Part shown: positions 60,392-64,000 of the stretch, one piece after another
Numbering within the stretch: position 1 is the stretch's first letter
Layout: every line of letters starts with the position of its first letter
Origin: Trebouxia sp. TZW2008
Lineage: Eukaryota; Chlorophyta; Trebouxiophyceae; Trebouxiales; Trebouxiaceae
Assembly: GCA_002118135.1 (NCBI GenBank)
Contig: BDIU01000008.1
Coordinates: forward strand, 1 to 64,000
Direction of reading: 5' to 3'
Length of the DNA stretch: 64,000 nucleotides
The notes under the pieces: model-generated
Database searches by the model: none
What the model was told of the DNA's origin: nothing
The model's input: the letters and a program-made list of their open reading frames with translations, nothing else
Translations under genes and position numbers: made by a program

Positions 60392-61690
60392 CGCTGGTGC
60401 GTGCGGAGCGTCGAAACGCCACTCGCACACATTGCACTTCGTACACAGCACCTCGAGCTTCCCCTGTGCAGGGGCATTATGAAAGTGTGCGAGGCGTGTA
60501 CGGTCAAATATGTGTTCGTCAATCAATCAATCTTTTGAATTTACGTAAATGCAGTACATATAGTCCGAGGTACTGTAACAGGAAGCAGAATCCTTTGCAC
60601 ATCAAGCTTCCCAAAAAAGCGACAAGACTCAGGTGCTAAGTTGTTGCTCAAGCTCTACGTCAGTACAGGCTGACCAACATCGTGCGAGTCAAGCAGAGAG
60701 AAGCATTTCTTGCTGTGTCCAGAGCATCAAAAGCCGTGAACATCATTACTGCAGCAGCGCCAAAACCCTGTCGCAAGCGCGTAAGCACTCGCAGTTCTGT
60801 CCACTTAGCGGCATGCGTAATAGGCATTTTTGCAACAGTCGGTCTATCTCGTTTTACGATAAACCAGCACTCACAAGGTCCAGGCTGTCTGGCTGACCTG
60901 GCTTCAGCTACAAGTCCTGCAGCGGGATTTTCCTCAATGAAGCTGTCTCCATCGGAAGCAAAGTTTGCCAAGATGTACTGCACGAAAGTGTCAGCTCCTG
61001 CTTAAGTTAAGAGACATGCGCACAGCAGCAACATCCAAGCCACGCTTGACCACATCTGACCACTTGATTTGTCAGCTGTACGGCCCAGCCTGCTTGCCTT
61101 TCACTCAAAACTCTGACAGGTCTCAACGTCTGAGTTTTTGCTTGTTCTCCAGGCACACATTGCAGTAAGTGCAAGGCTTGACCAAGAAAATGTGCAGGCT
61201 GTCAATGATCAGTACCTGAAGGGTTGACAAACACCAGACACTACCAAGACAGCCATAGCTTTGTCAAGACAGCCATAGCTTCTACACAGAGTGGATTGGC
61301 ATGCTAGACAGGGGTCAAACATGTTTCGAGCAGGGTCTTCTGTTGATGCTCCCCAGTCTGAGGGCTGACATTTTCAGGTGATTGCAAAGTTTGTTATGCC
61401 TGGATGCATTATTGTATTTTGGGTACGTGCTGGGCATTTTGCATTATAATTCTCTGTGTCATCAAGTGCCTCGCAATTGTGATACTGTCAAGCGTCACCT
61501 GTGGCAGCAAAGGCACTACCTTGCTAGCTGTCTTTGCAAGATTTTGTCCCTTTGACAAGTCTCACAGCCTTTCACATAGTCGAAATTTCCTGCTGCCATT
61601 GTAGGACGTCAGAAATGCCTTTCTGCGTCAACCAACGTGTCCAGCATTGGCAGAGTTATGGTAATGTTTGAGGATCTGAGCTTTCACAGC
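60392..61690. other. Upstream region of RCC1-HECT gene and gap to the retrotransposon
   Basis: Holds the RCC1-HECT promoter and an uncertain internal exon at 60974-60899. It also has a short tandem duplication (AAGACAGCCATAGCTT twice at about 61247-61283). No other gene recognised. Confidence 0.4.
60899..60974 (-). CDS. Possible orphan exon (unknown gene)
   Basis: Minus-strand stretch YILANFASDGDSFIEENPAA followed by GLVAEA, preceded by TTCGTGCAG and followed by a GTCAGC donor. It has no ATG of its own. It could be an upstream exon of the RCC1-HECT gene or part of another gene. No family recognised; low confidence. Confidence 0.25.
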
Positions 61691-61699
61691 CTTGATGTC

Positions 61700-64000
61700 A
61701 GGTACATCTAATCAACCATCTTGAAGTAAAAGCTGTTGTCAGCGTCCAGTTCAGCAGTATTGCTTGCATCAGCATAGTGATCATCTTTCTCATCCGTGCA
61801 GAATGCTGTCACAGAACTCCATGGGTCACAGAACACTGTTATCATGGACACAGGGCAGCATGCTGACACGGAATGTAGAGTGGGTGTGATAGTGTGCTGC
61901 AATTTCCAGTGTATAGTGGACCGGAGTGACCTGTGCCAAGCTTGGAAATAAATCAAGCCATAGCGGTAAAAATTTGCGACTTCCAACTGCTTTGAGTGTG
62001 ATGTGTCTGCTGCTTGGCCAGCCTAGATCGCCAATCTGAAAATGTCTTTCAGTGCAACGCTTGTCAGCACACTGCTTTCGGTGCTGTTGCACAGCCTGTA
62101 GGCACTTATTCACTTTGACTGTGGCTTTTTATCCGTTGCCAATGTAGTCAGTAGCAGAAGAAGCTTTGCTAGGCTTTTTGACCAGATTGAGAGGGCAATC
62201 TTGGATGCCTGCCATAGTTCAAAAGGCGTATTACCAATGCTTGCCTGTTGAGGACTGATGTGGTGACGCAACATGTCTTCAAGAACTTTATTCATGTGTT
62301 CTGTCTGTCCTTCTGACTGTAGGTGTTAAGCAGTTGTCTCACCGTGCACAGCGCCCACAAGCTCACAGATGGCAGCAATGAATTTGTTTATGAACTCTGG
62401 TCAGACGCAAGGGCAACCCATGCAGTTTCCAGACCATGTGTACAAACATTCTAGCCATGTCTTTAGCAGTGAATGTCATTTTGGCAAGGAGCAATGTGAG
62501 CCTTTGTGGTAAGCTTGCCAACCGCAATCAGGACAGCTGTGTGACCTTTCTATGTTTGTGGCAGGCTGACTACGCGATCAGCAGTGATATCATCCCATGT
62601 GCCTTCTGGGGTTGGAACAGGCATGAGCTTCCCAGCAGGCGGCTGAATGGAGGCCTCGTTCTGCTGGCATGTCTTGCAGCCTTTGACATATTCCTTGATG
62701 TCTGTGGACATTCTAGGCCAGGGTACATGCGTTGCGCATTGTGGCGGGTCCTATGATGTACTGCATGGCTTGAGTATTGAGCAACATATAGCTCTTGCAG
62801 AATGCTCTGCTTGAGATCACTTACATCTGGCACAACTAAAGCATCACCTCGGGAGTACAATCCCTTTTGCACATCAAGCCATGCTGTGTTACTGCCTTTA
62901 GCAAACCAATGGTCTGTTGTGTAGCCCTGAATGATTTGACTGAGCAGATCCTGATCTGCCTTGGCCTGCAGCACTGTCAGCTTCAACGTCAGGTTCTGCA
63001 GCCTCAGTTGTTGCAGTCTTGTTGCCAGCTGTTGCACTGCGTCTGACTAAGTCTGACTGCAGCCAGCTAGGGTAGCATGTCAAGCAGTGGCAATCAAGTT
63101 GGTTGTGCCCTGACCGCTGCAAGCACCATTGTAGCAACTTGTGAAGGGTGTCTACTGATAGTGACACCTACATTGAATCTGCCTCACAGATCTAGGTGGA
63201 GGTCTATATTTGTAGGTGAAGTGGAAGCGTGAGAGCCTCTCAGCCCACCGGGCTTGCCTTGGCGAGAGCAGGGTTTTGGTGGCGAAGAAGGTGTTGGGAC
63301 TGTGATAGTTTACAACTGTGAATTCTGTCCCAACTAGGTAACACCTCCATGACTCCAATGCGTGTATGACAGCAAGGAGTTCTTGCTCACCTACAGCATA
63401 CCTCGACTCTGCGTCTTCCGTACGCTTGCCCTCAAATGCATGGGCCGACCGTCCTGCATGAGGGCAGCGCCTAAACCCACTCCAGAGGCATCGCAGATGA
63501 CCTCAAATGGTCACTCCAGGTCTGGTAAGGCCAGCACTGGGGCCTTACAAAGCGCATATTTAGGCCCCAGCCCTGCATCTGTCAAAAATGTGATCTGTCA
63601 CAAATCACTGGTGTATACTCTACACCCCCTGCTTGCGCGTCAAAACTCTTTCTTGCGCTCTTATTTGCATTCACGCTTGCTGATTGCCCGCATATTGCTA
63701 CACAGCAGCATCGGCTGAGCCAGCTGAACAGCGCTGAGGGAGCCCTTGCATGTATTCTGGCCAGCCATAAAGCAGGCACAGCTTACTCACTGGCCGTCTT
63801 CAGCACAAGTGCAAGACACCTGGGGTAAATCAACTGTCAAAAGGAATCAACTTTTGGTTCCCCAAGGCAAGGCGCCAGTACTGGTCTCCACCGCCAGTAG
63901 CGCTGCTGCAGTACAGTCAGTTGAGGTAGATGCGCTTTTTTGGGGGGCAAGCCTCAGCCTGACAGGATAGTGACTGGCCCAGGCAGCAAGCTTAAGCCGC
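61700..64000 (-). mobile_element. Decayed Ty3/gypsy LTR retrotransposon, truncated by window edge
   Basis: Pol order on the minus strand, from the right edge leftwards: the end of reverse transcriptase with ALPDLE and FEVICDASGVGLGAALMQDG, then RNase H with YAVGEQELLAVIHALESWRC and LLSPRQARWAERLSRFHF. Integrase-like remnants follow, and at about 62100-61850 a fragment in the position of the gypsy integrase tail (TPVHYTLEI, STFRVSML). Stops and frameshifts split it into several pieces, so it cannot make an intact polyprotein. No LTR was identified with confidence on the left side. Gag and the upstream reverse transcriptase lie beyond the window. Confidence 0.85.

Noticed and set aside
60682..61005. 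Plus-strand ORF of 107 codons upstream of the RCC1-HECT gene
   Set aside because: It opens at GTG, not ATG, has no recognisable domain, and overlaps a better minus-strand exon with splice borders.

Overview
This window is nuclear DNA from a photosynthetic eukaryote, most likely a chlorophyte green alga (a trebouxiophyte is my guess, not proven). Almost every gene is split by many short introns with GT-AG or occasional GC-AG borders. The gene set includes plastid-type proteins (ornithine carbamoyltransferase, a TL29-like lumenal protein, a fibrillin/PAP) and an RWP-RK transcription factor. TGTAA, the chlorophyte polyadenylation signal, lies just after the stop of the proteasome and MYCBP genes and after the RPS18 stop on the minus strand. 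No bacterial-style operon, CRISPR array, rRNA or tRNA gene was recognised.

Layout, left to right: ornithine carbamoyltransferase (minus, 3' end off-window) diverges from proteasome beta-3 PBC1 (plus). A degenerate kinase-like gene (minus) and ribosomal protein S18 (minus) follow, and S18 diverges from an AlkB-type dioxygenase (plus). A GT61 glycosyltransferase (minus, 11.8-17.6 kb) diverges from two small genes and a TL29-like gene (plus, 19.3-24.3 kb). A JmjC-domain gene (minus, 25.1-35.5 kb) diverges from a MYCBP/FAP174 homologue (plus). A two-domain fibrillin (minus, 36.5-41.5 kb) diverges from an RWP-RK factor (plus, 41.9-45.3 kb). A very large RCC1-HECT ubiquitin ligase (minus, 46.1-60.4 kb) is followed by a decayed Ty3/gypsy retrotransposon running off the right edge. 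Five gene pairs share short (about 200-420 bp) divergent promoters, and convergent pairs are separated by 0.2-0.8 kb.

The most unusual property is that most of the large genes carry arrays of tandem, partly decayed copies of their own exons inside the neighbouring introns. These copies usually keep a splice site and have periods of roughly 110-200 bp. They occur in TL29, GT61, JmjC, fibrillin, RWP-RK and RCC1-HECT genes, but not in the compact housekeeping genes (OTC, PBC1, RPS18, AlkB, MYCBP). Other elements are a 174-bp pogo/mariner-like MITE with TA duplications, LINE 3' ends with short microsatellite tails, a second dispersed family with a CCCCTGTTGGGT core, and a short hairpin-forming repeat.

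Exon borders were worked out by hand from homology, splice consensus and phase arithmetic. For PBC1, RPS18, AlkB, TL29, MYCBP and RWP-RK the spliced frames add up exactly. The OTC part inside the window and the GT61 run from exon 3 to the stop also add up. Fibrillin is resolved except for one exon, while the JmjC, RCC1-HECT and kinase-like models are approximate.
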